A stretch of DNA of 64,000 bases from Spirodela intermedia (lineage: Eukaryota; Streptophyta; Magnoliopsida; Alismatales; Araceae): contig LR746272.1 in the NCBI GenBank assembly GCA_902729315.2, positions 2,053,035-2,117,034 on the forward strand, written 5' to 3'. Shown here piece after piece: positions 27,223 through 39,479 of the stretch. Position 1 is the stretch's first letter; every line of letters starts with the position of its first letter. The notes below the pieces were generated by a model that worked only from the letters and a program-made list of their open reading frames with translations, was not told the DNA's origin and ran no database searches. Both the position numbers and the translations under genes were made by a program.

Positions 27223-29110
27223 CTACAGGAACCCAGCGTCCAGCTCCCGGGCCTGCGCATTCTCGAGGATGGCGTGCTTCGTCTGCTCATGGCCTGGCTT
27301 TAAGTCCGAGCCCTGAGAGAAGTTCGCTCCACTTTCCATGGCAGCGGCTTCAAAAAGTGGGAGGAGGGACTTCGCTCGCCAACCCAACATTGTTCTTGGG
27401 CAGCCTTCATAGCCTTCTAGGGATCCACTAATGCGGGAGGAGCAGAACTCGCCCTCGTCTCCTTCTTCATTCTCGCTGCTATTCTCTGCCAAAGGCTTGA
27501 GTTGGTCGATGATGGCGAGCCTTTCTTCCTCGAGATCGGCCGGTGATTCACCAGCAGAGGCCAGAGAGGCCGTCACAGTTCCGCCATTATCGACAGAGCG
27601 GTCGTCACAGTCTTCAGTGCTGGAGGAGGAAGAAGATGCCTTGCGCTTGGCGTTGACCTCTGCCCTCTTCAACCGTCTCCTCTCCTTCGACTCGCAGAGG
27701 GCAACCTTCTTCCGGAGCAGGTCCAACTCCTTCTCCAGCTCTCGCTTCTCCTTCTCTCTCTTGATCAGGATCTCGTTGAGCATCTGCAGGGCCTCCTGGT
27801 CGAACTCGGATTGCTCCTCCATCATTCTCTGGTACTGTAGTGCTTCCATCTGCACGGCGGCCTTCTCCTCTTGTAGCCTGGTAATCATGGCCATGGTCTG
27901 GTTCGCGGCTATGGCGGAGGCGTTCCTCTCTTCTTCAAGCTCCCAGTACAGCGCACTGAGAGCCCTGCGTTCCGCCATTAGCGCCGCCTTGAGCTGATCA
28001 GCGGTAAGAACATCACCACCTGCGATCTCACCCCCAACACTTCCGTCGGCGGACTCTGTCCCGGATTCTCCCTCTTTGAGGACGTATCTCTTCTGCAGAC
28101 CAACGGGACCTTCATCTGCAGCTTGAAGACGGCGCTGGTCAACGAGCAGCCACTCCCTGTCGCAAATCTCGCTTCCTATAGACACCTCGCAGTTCGTCTC
28201 CCCGTTCGGGATCTGCTCGTCCTCCCCAGACGCTGCAATGCCGATTCAGACATTCCGACATTCAAACGGCGGCTGTTAATCCGTAAATGGTCAACCACAA
28301 GAACTTACAGTGGCTTTCTTGAGGGTCTTCCAGCGGTTTAAGAGGTTCAATCCGGCGTATCAGCCCGACGTCCCCCATTGATTCCTCCGCCGCCCTCTGG
28401 AGGTCATCGTTGACTCTTTCGCCACCACCACCAGCAACAGGGTCCGGCGGTGAGACCCATGCCCGGCCATCGCCGCCGCCGCCGCCGCCGTCGCAGCCTA
28501 TCACATCTTTGTGAGCAGAAAGGGGACGAGCAATCTTCGCCGCCGCCGCCGCCGAATCCGTCGTCGTCTCCGACAGGCATTTCCCCTTCTGGGTATACCC
28601 CAGCTTTAAGAACAGGTAGGGGTAAAGCTCGGGGTTTTCCATTTCCACATCGCAGCAAGAACACCTGGAGCAACCCTGTACTGCCTCCTCCACCACCGAT
28701 AACAGGGCCACCGTCTGCCGGCGGCGGCGATCCGGCGGCGATGGCAGCGAGGACGAGCAGCATCCGCACATGCCGCCGGCGTCGGCGAGCCGCCGGTGGT
28801 CGGAGCAGAACCCCAGCTTGGAGACCTCCGCCGCGTGGGCATCGCAGAGGAGCCCCCGGCGGGCGGCGGAAGCAATGCCGCCGCCGACGCCGCCGCGTCC
28901 GCGCCCCTCCAGGAGGTGGTCAATGCGGGAGCAGAAGATGCAGGGGGGATGAAGCCTGAAGTAGGCGGCGAACCTGGCGGCGAGGTAGGATAGGAGGGCG
29001 TTAAATAGGAGGAGGACGATCAGGGTCAACTCCAGCAGGGTGTAAACCAGCGCCGGCAACAAGCGGTGGGTTCTACGATGAAGCCCGGCGGCGAGCTTGT
29101 TCGCCGCCAT
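27223..29110 (-). CDS. Probable myosin-binding protein (GTD-binding / DUF593 family)
   Basis: Two exons, 29110-28309 and 28232-27223, join in phase 1 to give 603 aa. Plant MYOB proteins anchor class XI myosins to endomembrane vesicles through the GTD-binding domain. Residues about 18-46 form a membrane span (LVYTLLELTLIVLLLF). This is followed by the family motif CIFCSRIDH with C57 and C60. A variable, Cys- and Ser-rich linker with CxxC pairs fills the rest of exon 1. Residues about 348-446 are the GTD-binding coiled coil, with ALYWELEEERNAS, EALQYQRMMEEQ and EALQMLNEIL. The tail is acidic and shorter than in the longest MYOBs. Exon 1 carries (GCC)n-like runs that create long antisense frames. 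The chosen ATG puts the membrane span at the usual distance from the N-terminus. Confidence 0.92.
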
Positions 29111-29286
29111 TACCCACGCCGGCGGCGAGCCTTGGGTTTTACAGGGTCGGACCAGATCCTCCCGACGGGCTGGCGGAGACGAAGGAAGATGAAAAAACGA
29201 CGATATCGGCAGAAGATCTGACGAGGAAGACGACGACCACGACCCTCTGTCAGACAGAAAGAAGAACACGTCGCAGACCTACAGAA

Positions 29287-29301
29287 AGAGAGAGAGAGAG
29301 A
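29287..29301. repeat. GA microsatellite upstream of the myosin-binding gene
   Basis: A pure (GA)n run lies about 180 bases upstream of the start codon, in the likely 5' UTR or core promoter. GA/CT tracts are common there in plants. Confidence 0.7.
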
Positions 29302-30458
29302 AATGATAGAGATTTAAGGGGAAGGTGGAGAAAAGGGGTTCAGTGGGATTCCACCTCCGTGGGCCTCGCTTCTCCCGCAAGCTTTTGCTTTAGGGTTCTT
29401 CGGCTTTTCGCTCTTCACTTTCGAAAGCTCCTCAGGCGGCGCCGCCCCTTGCCGTAATATCCGGAAGACCGGGGGTGGCGGGGGCAGGTCAAAGCCTAGT
29501 TGGTTTGGTCTCCGAAGTCTCGCCCGCCGGAAAAGAACCGGCTAGGTCTCTCGGGGAAGCGCGCCGCCGGATTAGCCGAAAGCAGGAAGGGCGGCGCGGA
29601 GCAAATAAATAAATAAAATAATATCTCAATATTTTTGGGAGACTTATTTTACAAGCGGATAATTCCCGCCATATTCACACAGAAATTCAGTAATTTTTAA
29701 TTTACGTATTAGTGTCCGCGCCGCATAAATACTTATTCATGCCAAAAATATAATTAAAATCTATAAAAAAGAAATAACGGTTGCTTTATTTTTGCCGTTG
29801 CAGGTTTTTGGCAAGAATTTTGACTGATCCCAAGTTCTTTAAATTATTACACGTGTAAGAGTAGAATATTCATGAAACTACCAAACTTCCCACATCCATG
29901 TTGTTGGATGATGCCAATTTCTCTGAAGTCCATCATACGATAAAATGACATTAAATTAATGTGCGAAAACATTATGGGCCCTCAAATCATACAACATACT
30001 TGGCTCATTATTTTTTTTTCTACCAATATAATGAGCCAATTATGGACCAATTATGGAAATTTTATTTGGGTAATCAGGTATTTATAAACTATCGTTAGCA
30101 AGAAAACACACATCCAATTCGTGTAAAATGCTTCTATTCAATAAAAAAAAAAGAAAAAACAAGAGAGAGAGTATAGGCTGATGCAAACAAAGTGAAATGT
30201 GTATGTATTAAGTATGCTATTTCCTACATGGTTTCTTCTTAGGACACCACACAATGTCATATAATTATTTTTTTACGACTTTTGTAGTAAAATATGAGTT
30301 TATGGGCAATGTGCTCTACTAGACGCTTAGCTTCTGACAAAATCAGATGAGCTTCAGACTGATAATAAGAGAATTATTTATTTTCTTCTTTCTAGAAAAT
30401 GTTAAAAATTAATAGCCAACTTAGTATGCATAAAGGTGGCTACCATGGTGGTAAAGGA
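29302..30458. other. Promoter flank, then AT-rich intergenic DNA
   Basis: GC-rich DNA to about 29600 is probably promoter of the myosin-binding gene. The remainder is AT-rich and shows no gene. It stops at 30459 where homology to the LTR-1 family begins. Confidence 0.55.
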
Positions 30459-32274
30459 CAAAGTGGTTTTTTATTAGTTAATGTGATTTTTTGGCTAATT
30501 ATGTGATTTTATATAAATTTTTATGATTTTTCTAATCCTATTTTTGAGATAAATAAAGAAAAAAAGAAAAGAAAAAATAGAAAAAGGGGGGGACCCGCTT
30601 GCCAACTGGGCCCGTGAGTAGGTCAGAAGCATAGTTGGGGCAGAGCCACAAGTGGGGGCTTCAGTGGTTATGGACCAATGGGGGCATGTGTGCACCATTC
30701 TCTTCCCACATCACCCGTGGCCAGCAGGCTATAGGGCAAGGAGTGGTCATACACATGCGAGAAAGGGACTCATTGCTTCCCAAATCTCACGTTACCATAT
30801 ATGCATCTCAACAATCAACATATAATTGATGTGAGACTAAATCGGTAGTCACACCTTCCCCAGAATGATTTTAAAGGTTTTAATACCTAAAATATCCCTT
30901 GTTTATTAGAAGGAGGTAGTTTGATGATGTCACTTTATAAGGGTATTTACATACTTATTTTCCTCTCTCTCACGCAAGTAGGCGACCGACACGGGTTTGA
31001 ATTTTATTAGAGTTCAAAACTCGTACTTTTATTTGATTAAATTATGACCTTCTTATAGATCACTAGTGAAGGATTAAGCCACTAGAATCGTTTGATCATT
31101 GACGAAAATCTCATCAACGTAATTTACAGAGTATTGTTACTAAAATTGCTAAATGATTTGCAAATAAAATGATCACAAATATATTGAGTAAATCATCTCC
31201 GATTGATCGACGAACAAACCATCGTCGAGAAGAGGACGATCCGTAGATAGATGAGTCACCACCTCTTGAGAGTGTACCAAATGCGATGAAGAATATTTTC
31301 TTACTATGCAGACCTAAGGATGAAGCTCCCTGACATACGCCCCACCTCCATGCAGCTCTTCTCCATTGGGTGACAACCACTAGAGAGTTGTAAAGTCACC
31401 ATCTTTTCGCTCCGCTGAATGACAATTGCTAGAGACGATTTGCTAACCTATTTTATTAATCTCTAGATTTCGCAAGAAGATCTATAAATTGCCCATGTCA
31501 TCCTTGTCCAAGGAAAGCCTTTGAGGCCATGGACACTGCACAACAATACTTTTGAATGCCCAAGATTTTGGTACATCATCGACGCATCACTGTCGTGACA
31601 TCAAAACTTTATTTTACCATTTTTTTTAACTAGTTTAACTTTCACCATCATTTTTTGGACTTCAAAAAGAGATTTAGTGAATGCCTAAGTTGTCCATGTT
31701 CAAGGAGAGTTTTTAAGACTATGGACATCATTCGATGACCATCATGAACATACAAAATTATGACGATCACTATCACGAGGCCGAAACTCTATCTTTCTTA
31801 TTTTAAACTTAATTTTCACTTCATTTAGTGATAATTTGTGTGATTTAAATTTATCAAATTATTCTTCATTCAATCACGATTTTTCTAGCTTTTATAAATC
31901 TTAACTGGACTAATTAAATCATTTGTAATTGCTTATGTAAGAATCATTAAACGGAACTCTTTTTCTGTTCAATTCGCGTTCATAGGGCATTGATGTCATC
32001 TTGACGTCTACCCCCTTTATTTTTCTTTTTCATGAATTTTAAATATATTTTATTTTCATTTATTAGTCTAAAATTCTTAAAAAATTATATTCTTTGTGGT
32101 AAATTCTGAAATATTACCACATATTATATTACATCTTATTATTTTTGAGAACTTTTATTAAATTATAATTATTTTATTTGTTTAAAAATACTTTTAAATA
32201 TCTCAAAATTAGTATTTTGTAGTTTATAAATTTTAAATTTACGTGATTTATTATACAACGACTAAGTCACGTCA
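30459..32274 (+). repeat. LTR-1 copy A, 5'-truncated long terminal repeat
   Basis: Homology to the other LTR-1 copies begins about 100 bases into the repeat (at AAAGTGG) and runs to the common 3' end, GTCACGTCA at 32266-32274. The first about 100 bases with the TGATAAGT start are missing. No primer-binding site follows, and protease-region text of the older Ty3/gypsy element begins within about 120 bases. It is therefore a truncated solo LTR or a deletion scar, not a normal 5' LTR. Confidence 0.8.
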
Positions 32275-33431
32275 CTCTACAAAATGCATCTTATAAGACA
32301 TCATAATTGATGTCAAAGGCTGTAGATTTCCTATTAATTTTATTATTTTTAGAGATAGATGATTAAAATGATTTATGTGATGCACTCATCATCTTAGGAA
32401 GGCCATTTCTAAATACAACCAAGATGAACATAGATTTGCCTAGTGGGTTATCTAGGATCTTATGTGAGAATAAGATTACCGAAATTAAGATTTTTGATGA
32501 CGTAAAAATCAAAATCAATGTAATGGGGTTGATATAGTGCATGATGTTATTTGAAGATAATGTTATTGTAGAGAATGAGGAGATAGAGGAATGCATTAGA
32601 GAAAGCATAGAAGATAATTTTGATAGAAATAAAGAGATTAGTGAGAAGATTTATGAAAGAGATCAAGGGATGGTCAAAATTTAATAAGGTGAAGAAAGTG
32701 ACAGAAAATCTTAGTTTAAAATTAAGCCCCTCCCCAAGCATTTAAAATATACATATTTGGGAGAAAATCAGTCAAAGCCCATTATTATATATTCTAACTT
32801 GAGTGAAGTATAAGAGAAATATCTTTTAAGAGTCTTGATGAATTTCCAAAAGGGTATTGGATGGGACATGATTGATTTAAAAGAGATTAACTCTGAAGTA
32901 TGTACTCATCACATTTATTTAGAAGAAGGAGCCAAACTTTGTAGGCAACCACAACGAAGATTGGATCCTAATATTATGGAAGTAGTAAAGAAGATTTTTT
33001 TTAAGTGATTGAATACATGTTTTATTTATCTCATTTTAAAATAGTAGATGGGTTACCCCTACACAAGTAATACCCAATAAATCTAGACTAATGGTAGTGA
33101 AGAATAAGAATGGTGAAGAATTATAAACTAGAGTGACCACTAGATGGAGAGTATGTATAGACTATATAAGATTGAATGTAGACATAAGAAAAGATTATTT
33201 CTCTTTGCCATTTGTGGATCAAATTTTAGATAAATTAGTAGGGCAGATTTTTTTTTATTTTCTTGATAGATATTCTGGTTACAACCAAATCTTTATTGTA
33301 TTAGAAGATTAAGAAAAGACCACATTTACTTGTTCATTTGGGACTTTTGTATTTAGGAGGATGCCGATGCCATTTGGCTTGTGCAATGCACCAACCACAT
33401 TTCATAGGTTCATGTTATCTAATATGATTAG

Positions 33432-35190
33432 TGATAAATCTTTATTATCATGAGTTAATAATTAGTAAATAATATATTTTTAGCCTTAACTCATGATAAA
33501 TAGACTTATATTTGTGTTAAATTATGAAAAGTGGTTTTCAGTTGATTAACGTGAATTTTTGGCTAATTATATGATTTTCTATAAATTTATATGATTTTTA
33601 TGGTCCTATTTTTGAGATAAATGAAGAAAAAGAAATTAAAATAAAATTATAGCTAAAGGAGAGGACTCGTTGGCCAGCTGGGCTTGCAAGCGGGTCGGAA
33701 GCGCAGTCGAGAAGAGCCGTGAGCAGGGGCTCAAGCAGCTAGGACAGATGGGGGCACGCGTGCGCCACTCCCCTTCCACATCACTAGTGGCCAGCTGACT
33801 GTGGGACAAGGAGTAGTCGTACATGTGAGAGAAAGAGACTCATTACTTTCAAATGTGATATTATTATATATTCGCCCAAAACTTCGATGCAGAAGCGAAG
33901 TGGGACTAAACTCGCGTCACACCTTCCCATGAAAGGGTTCGAAGATTTGAATACCTAAACTACCCATTCATTATAACAGAGATATATCATGATGATGTAA
34001 CTTGATAATGGCATTAAAGTACTTATTTCAATCTCTCTCATGCAAGTGTGTAATTGATGCAAATTCAAATCCTCCTAGAGCCAAAACTCATATTTATATC
34101 TGATTATCGTGACTTTCCTACAAATTGTTAGTAAAAGATTAAGCCGTCAGAATCGTTGGATCATCGGCGAAAATCTTGTCAACGTGATTCGCAGAACATT
34201 GTTACTAAAATTACTAAACGATTCATGATAAAAGGATTGCGAATCCATCGAGTAAATCATCTCCGATTGATTGACGAATAAGTCGTCGTCGAGAAAAAGA
34301 CAATCCGTCGGGAGATGAGTCGCCACCTCTTGAGAGCGTACCAGATGCGATGAAGAGCCTCCTCTTGCTGTGCGGACCTGAGGATGAAGCTCCTTGACAT
34401 GTGCCCCACTTCTATCTAGCTCCTCTCTGTCGAGTGACAACCATTAGAGAGCCACAAAGTTGTCATTTTTCTGTTTTGCCGGGTGACAACTGCTAGAGAC
34501 GATTCGACGACCCATTTTATTGATCTCTATACTTTGCAAGGAGATCTAGAAATTGTCCACGTCGTCCTTGTCTAAGGAAAGTCTTTGAGGCTGTAGATAA
34601 TACACGACGATCCTCCTAAACGCTTAGAATTCTGGTGCATTGCCGAAGCATCACCACCACATTACCGTCGCAACACTGGAATTCTATTTTCCTATTTTCA
34701 ACTTAATTTCTACTTCATTTAGTGATAATTTATGTGATTTAAATTTACCAATCTATACTTTATTCAATTACGATTCTTCTGACTTTTACAGATCTTAATT
34801 TAATCAATTAAATCATTTGTAATCACTTACATAAGAATCGTTAGGCAAAACTCTGTTTCTGTCTGATTCATGTTCGTCAAGCGTTGATGTCATTCTAATG
34901 TCTGCACCCTTATTTCCCTTTTTTGTGAATTTTAAATATATTTTATTTTTATTTCTTAGTATAAAATTCATAGAAAATTATATATTTTGAGAAAAATTCT
35001 GAATATTAACCCAATATTATATTACATCCCTATGATCAACTTAGAAAAGTACCACTATTTTTGAAAGTTTTATTGAATTATAATTGATATATTTGTTTAA
35101 AAATACTTCTAAATATCTGAAAATTAGTATTTTCTAATTTTATAAATTTTAAATTTGCATGATTTACTATACAACAATTAAGTCACGTCA
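33432..35190 (+). repeat. LTR-1 copy B, solo LTR in the reverse transcriptase region
   Basis: The repeat is 1759 bp, starting TGATAAATC and ending CACGTCA. It is flanked by a perfect 5-bp target-site duplication ATTAG (33427-33431 and 35191-35195). No internal region, primer site or polypurine tract accompanies it, so it is a solo LTR left by recombination between two LTRs. The pol frame of the host element reads on across the site if one TSD copy is counted. Confidence 0.93.
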
Positions 35191-36378
35191 ATTAGATATA
35201 GTATGGAAGTGTTTATAGATGATTTTTCAATTTTTGGTGGATCTTTTGTTGAATGTTTAAAAAATCTTGAAAAAACTCTTCAAAAGTATATTGAAGGAAC
35301 TTGGTACTTAGTTGGAAAAAGAACCACTTCATGACCTAAGGGGAGTGCTAAAACATGTGGTTAGTGAATATGGATTTGAAGTTGACAAAATCAAGATTGA
35401 AGTGATTTCAAACCTAGTACTTCCTTACTATATAAGGCAAATAAGATCTTTCATTGGACATACACCTCTAACGCAAAGACTTTGTAAAGATTTATAAACC
35501 TCTTACTAGCTTGTTACATAAAGATGTTTTCTTTGCTTTTGAGAGTTCTTGTTTAGCTTCTTTTATAGAAATATAGAAATGTCTCATTGAAGCACCTATA
35601 TTACAAAACCTTGATTGGAATAAACCATTTGAAATTATGTGTGATGCATAAAATCATGCAATAGGTGCTATTTTAAGACAACAAATAGATAACAAAGTAG
35701 TAATTATATGCTATGCTTGTAAAACCATTTTAGATGCTCAACTGAATTGTATCACAACTGAAAAAGAGTTGATAGTTATTGTATTTACATTAGAGAAATT
35801 CATATCTTATATTTTAGGATTCAAGATCACATAGTATATATTGACCATACAACTCTGAAATATTTATTGACTAAGAAAGAAATCAAGCCTAGATTACTTA
35901 GGTGAATCCTTCTCTTGCAAGAACTTGATTTGAAAATCAATTATAAGAAGTAGTTTGAAAATGTTGTGGCTGATCATCTTTTTAGGATAAGTGATGTAGG
36001 GTTGTAAGTGGAACAACTACAAGATGACTTTTCGGATGAAAAGATAATGACAATCCACCACATGAAGAATCCATGGTGTGCACACTTTGTGAATTTTATT
36101 GTTTTAGGGAAGATACCAGAACACTAGAGTAAAAAAGAGAAGAATCGATTATATGCTTAGGTAAGACATTATTTTTGGCAAGATCTCAATTTATTTTACC
36201 CATGTCAAGATCAAATTTTGAGAAGATGTGCACTGGAGGAAGAAATGAATAGTATATTACATATGTGCCATAGGATGAATTGTGGAGGTCATTTTTCAAG
36301 AAAGAAAATAGTAGTTACAAAGTTGATTTTATTGGCTTACTTTATTTAGGGATGCTATTGATTTTAAAAGAAAGTACT

Positions 36379-37882
36379 TGATAAGTTTTCATTATAATAA
36401 GTTAAAAATTAATTAATAATATATTTTAAGCCTTAAATCATGATAAATAGACTTTTATTAATGTTAAAATGAGAAAATAGGTTTTTAGTGAATTTTTGAT
36501 TAATTATGTGATTTTATGTGAATTTATATATTTTTTATCATCATATTTTTGAGATAAATAAAGAGAAATAAAATAATAATAATAAAATATATATATAAAA
36601 AGGAGGGACCTCAGTAGCCAATTGGGTCCACAAGTGGGTGAGAAGCATAGTCAAGAGACATGTTGGCTAACTAGACTTATAAGTAGGTTAGAAGCACAAT
36701 TGAGTAGAGCCACGAGTAAGGGGCTTGAGTCGCTAAGGACCAGATGGGGGCATGTGTGCCTCACTCCTCTTCCACATTAGTGGTGGCTAGCCAAGCATGG
36801 GGCAATGAGTAGTCGTACACATGTGAGAGGACTACATTAAGGATATGAACATAGATTACTATATATTTGTCTCAAAACTTAGAAAATAGTTGTTGTAGGA
36901 GTAAACTTGTGCCAATGCTTGTTGATAGATTTTTATTATTTTAATATAAAAAATGCCCCTAGTTGATAAGAAGAAAATGTCTCTATCATGTCACTGGGTA
37001 AGGGTATGAGGGTAATTTATATTCTCTCTCATATAGTTAAACGATTGGCATCTTCAAAGAAATCATCTCCAATTGATCATAGCTTCAAAGACCAATTGAT
37101 CAACGAATGAACCATTGTCAAGAAGATGACAATCTATTGAGGGATAAGTTGTCACCTCTTTAGAGTGTATTAGATACAAGGAAGAGCCTCCTCTTGTTAC
37201 GTAAGAATGAAGTTTCTTAAAATATGCCCCACCTCCATCTAGCTTAACTCTACCAAGTCACAGTTGACAGAGATTGTCGACCTATTTTATTAATTTCTAG
37301 ATATCAAAAGAAGATCTAGAGATTGTTTATGTTGTGAATGTCTAAAGAGAGCCTTTTGAGGTTGTATACATTACATGATAATTTTTTTAAACACTCAGAA
37401 TTTGGGCAATCACCTCTACAATGTTGGAACTCTGTCTTTCCTAGTTTAAATTCACTTTTTACTTGATTATATTTTTTAAAACTTTTATAGCTCTTAATTT
37501 GATCAATTAAATTATATATAATTATTTACATAAGAATTTTTAGATAGAATTCTATTTGTACTCGAATTGCATTCATCTTACATTAACATCATCTTGATGT
37601 CTGCACTTGAATTTCTCTTTTTCATGAATTTTTAAAATATATTTTCAATTTATTATTTAGTCTGATAATTATAACAAATCATATTCTTTGAAAAAAATTT
37701 AAAAATTTACCTAATATTATCTTATATCCTTGTGATCGATTTGAATTTTTTTTGAAGCCTTTATTACATTATAATTAATTTATTTGTGCTGAAATATTTC
37801 TAAAAATTATAAAATTGATATTTTCTAATTTTAGTAAAATTTAAATTTACGTGATTTGTTATATAATGATTAGGTCATGTCA
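36379..37882 (+). repeat. LTR-1 copy C, solo LTR between RNase H and integrase core
   Basis: The repeat is about 1504 bp and more diverged than copy B, starting TGATAAGTT and ending GTCATGTCA. The flanks are GTACT (36374-36378) and ATACT (37883-37887), a target-site duplication with one mismatch. The integrase frame of the host element continues across the site. Its divergence and internal losses suggest it is older than copy B. Confidence 0.88.
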
Positions 37883-38970
37883 ATACTTAACTTGCCAATC
37901 AATAGGGAATGTTGGGAAAAAAGACGAGATGTCATTGCATATTATGCTCATGATGGTGGTGTTTGATTTATGGGGCATAGACTTTATATAATCATTTCTT
38001 CTAGACCAAGGATATGAGTATATTTTGTTGGCAATGAATTATGTGTCTAAATGGGTGGAGGCAATTCTAGCTAAGACCAATGATCATAAGGTTGTGATGA
38101 AATTTGTTCAAGAGAATAATTTTGTAAGATTTGGATCTCGGATTATTAGTAGTGATGGGGGTACTCACCTCACACATAGGCACTTTAGAGACTTATTGAA
38201 GAAGAATGGAGTGCATCATAGGATTGCCACACCATATCATCTTCAAACCAATGGTCAGGCTAAGGTGGCCAATAGAGAAATTCAAAGAATTTTGAAGAGA
38301 ATTATGAAAATTGATAAAAGGGATTAACATCTGAAGTTAGTAGATGTACTTTGAACCTATTAAACTACATATAAATCTCCCATTGGAATGCCACCTTTTA
38401 AGTTAATTTATGGGAAGTCTTGCCACTTGGTAGTAGAAATAGAACATAGAGAATCATGGGCAATAAAGTAGCTGAACATAGATGAGAAAAAGGCAAGAGC
38501 ACATCAAATACTTCAATTACATGAGTTGGAGGGGGTTACAAATGAGTCATATGAGAACCATATAATTTATGAGGAGAAGACCAAGACTTTTCAAGATCAA
38601 TTCATTAATAAAAAAATATTTTATGTTGGACGAAAACTAGGGCTATATAATTTTTGTTGGAGACTATTTCTAAGGAAATTGAAGTCAAGATGGATGAGGC
38701 CATTCATAGTAGAAGAGATATATGATCATGGAGTTGTGTTGATTAAGGATCTCAAAAATGATCATAAATTCAAAGTGAATGGTCAAAGATTGAAATGTTA
38801 CATTGAAAATAAGTAATTGAAGGAAATTGAAGTACCGACATTGGAAGAACTTGAGACTAGGGTTACTAAGTCTCGCTAAAGACAATAAACTTCGCACTTA
38901 TGGGAGACAACCTATTAGAATTTCTTATTTTAGTGGGGTGCCAACAGGTACCTCCCCTTTTTTCTGATTC

Positions 38971-39479
38971 TTTTGTCCTTCTTTCTTGATGTCTATCTTT
39001 TATTAAGGACAATGACGAGATTAACTTGGGAGGAGTGAGTGAGAGCACACAAAAATGAACAAAGCATTTTGTGCATACCTTATCTAATTTAGTAATTTAT
39101 TTCATGCATATCATTATGTTATTTTTTTTTATCATGTCATCTTATGTGCATATAGGTATAACATTTACCCCCACTTAGGACAATCATTTCATAGTTGAAT
39201 CACATATAGTAGGAGTGAGCTTCAATGATGTCCATTACATCCTTTAATGGTATGAGCCATGATTGTAGGAAGATCTTACAGCATTTTAAGGTTTTAGTTA
39301 TGTACTAAAGTGGTAAGGCAATCTCCTAGAGTAAGGAGTAGGAAATCATGGGCTGAACAGAATTTCTTAGGTGAATAGAAGTTATTATGAAGCCAAGACT
39401 TTGAATGATATTACCATTTCACTCCTATGCTACTTAACTCTTCAAATACTTCATGCCTATGGAAGTGTTTAGTACTACT
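38971..39479. other. Junction zone between element Y and element X
   Basis: This holds the end of the Y post-pol region, including a degenerate ATTAAGGACAATG signature at about 39003. After it comes text I cannot assign. The 5' LTR of the following gag-bearing element should be here but is not recognisable. Confidence 0.4.

Larger units (their letters stand above)
32275..38970 (+). pseudogene. Degenerate Athila/Tat-like Ty3/gypsy pol (element Y), split by two solo LTRs
   Basis: The pol order is normal. The protease end is near 32390 (GRPFLNTTK-like). The reverse transcriptase has PQRRLDPNIMEVVKK at about 32950, MPFGLCNAPTTFHRFM at about 33361 and VFIDDFSIFGGSF at about 35210. RNase H is at about 35660-35830 (TTEKELIVIVFTLEKF). 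Integrase has a zinc-finger region at about 36200-36370, then YVSKWVEA at about 38040 and ATPYHLQTNGQAKVANREIQ at about 38230. The post-pol signature with GGGAGACAACC is at about 38905. Many stop codons and frameshifts make it inactive. The 5' LTR, primer-binding site and gag are not seen, and LTR copies B and C interrupt it. Assignment to the Athila/Tat branch rests on remembered pol motifs and the absence of a chromodomain. Confidence 0.88.

Noticed and set aside
27431-28959. Plus-strand frames of 188 and 169 codons over the myosin-binding gene
   Set aside because: They are Ser- or Arg/Pro-rich mirror frames of a Glu/Leu-rich coiled coil and GCC-repeat exon. The minus-strand gene explains the region fully.
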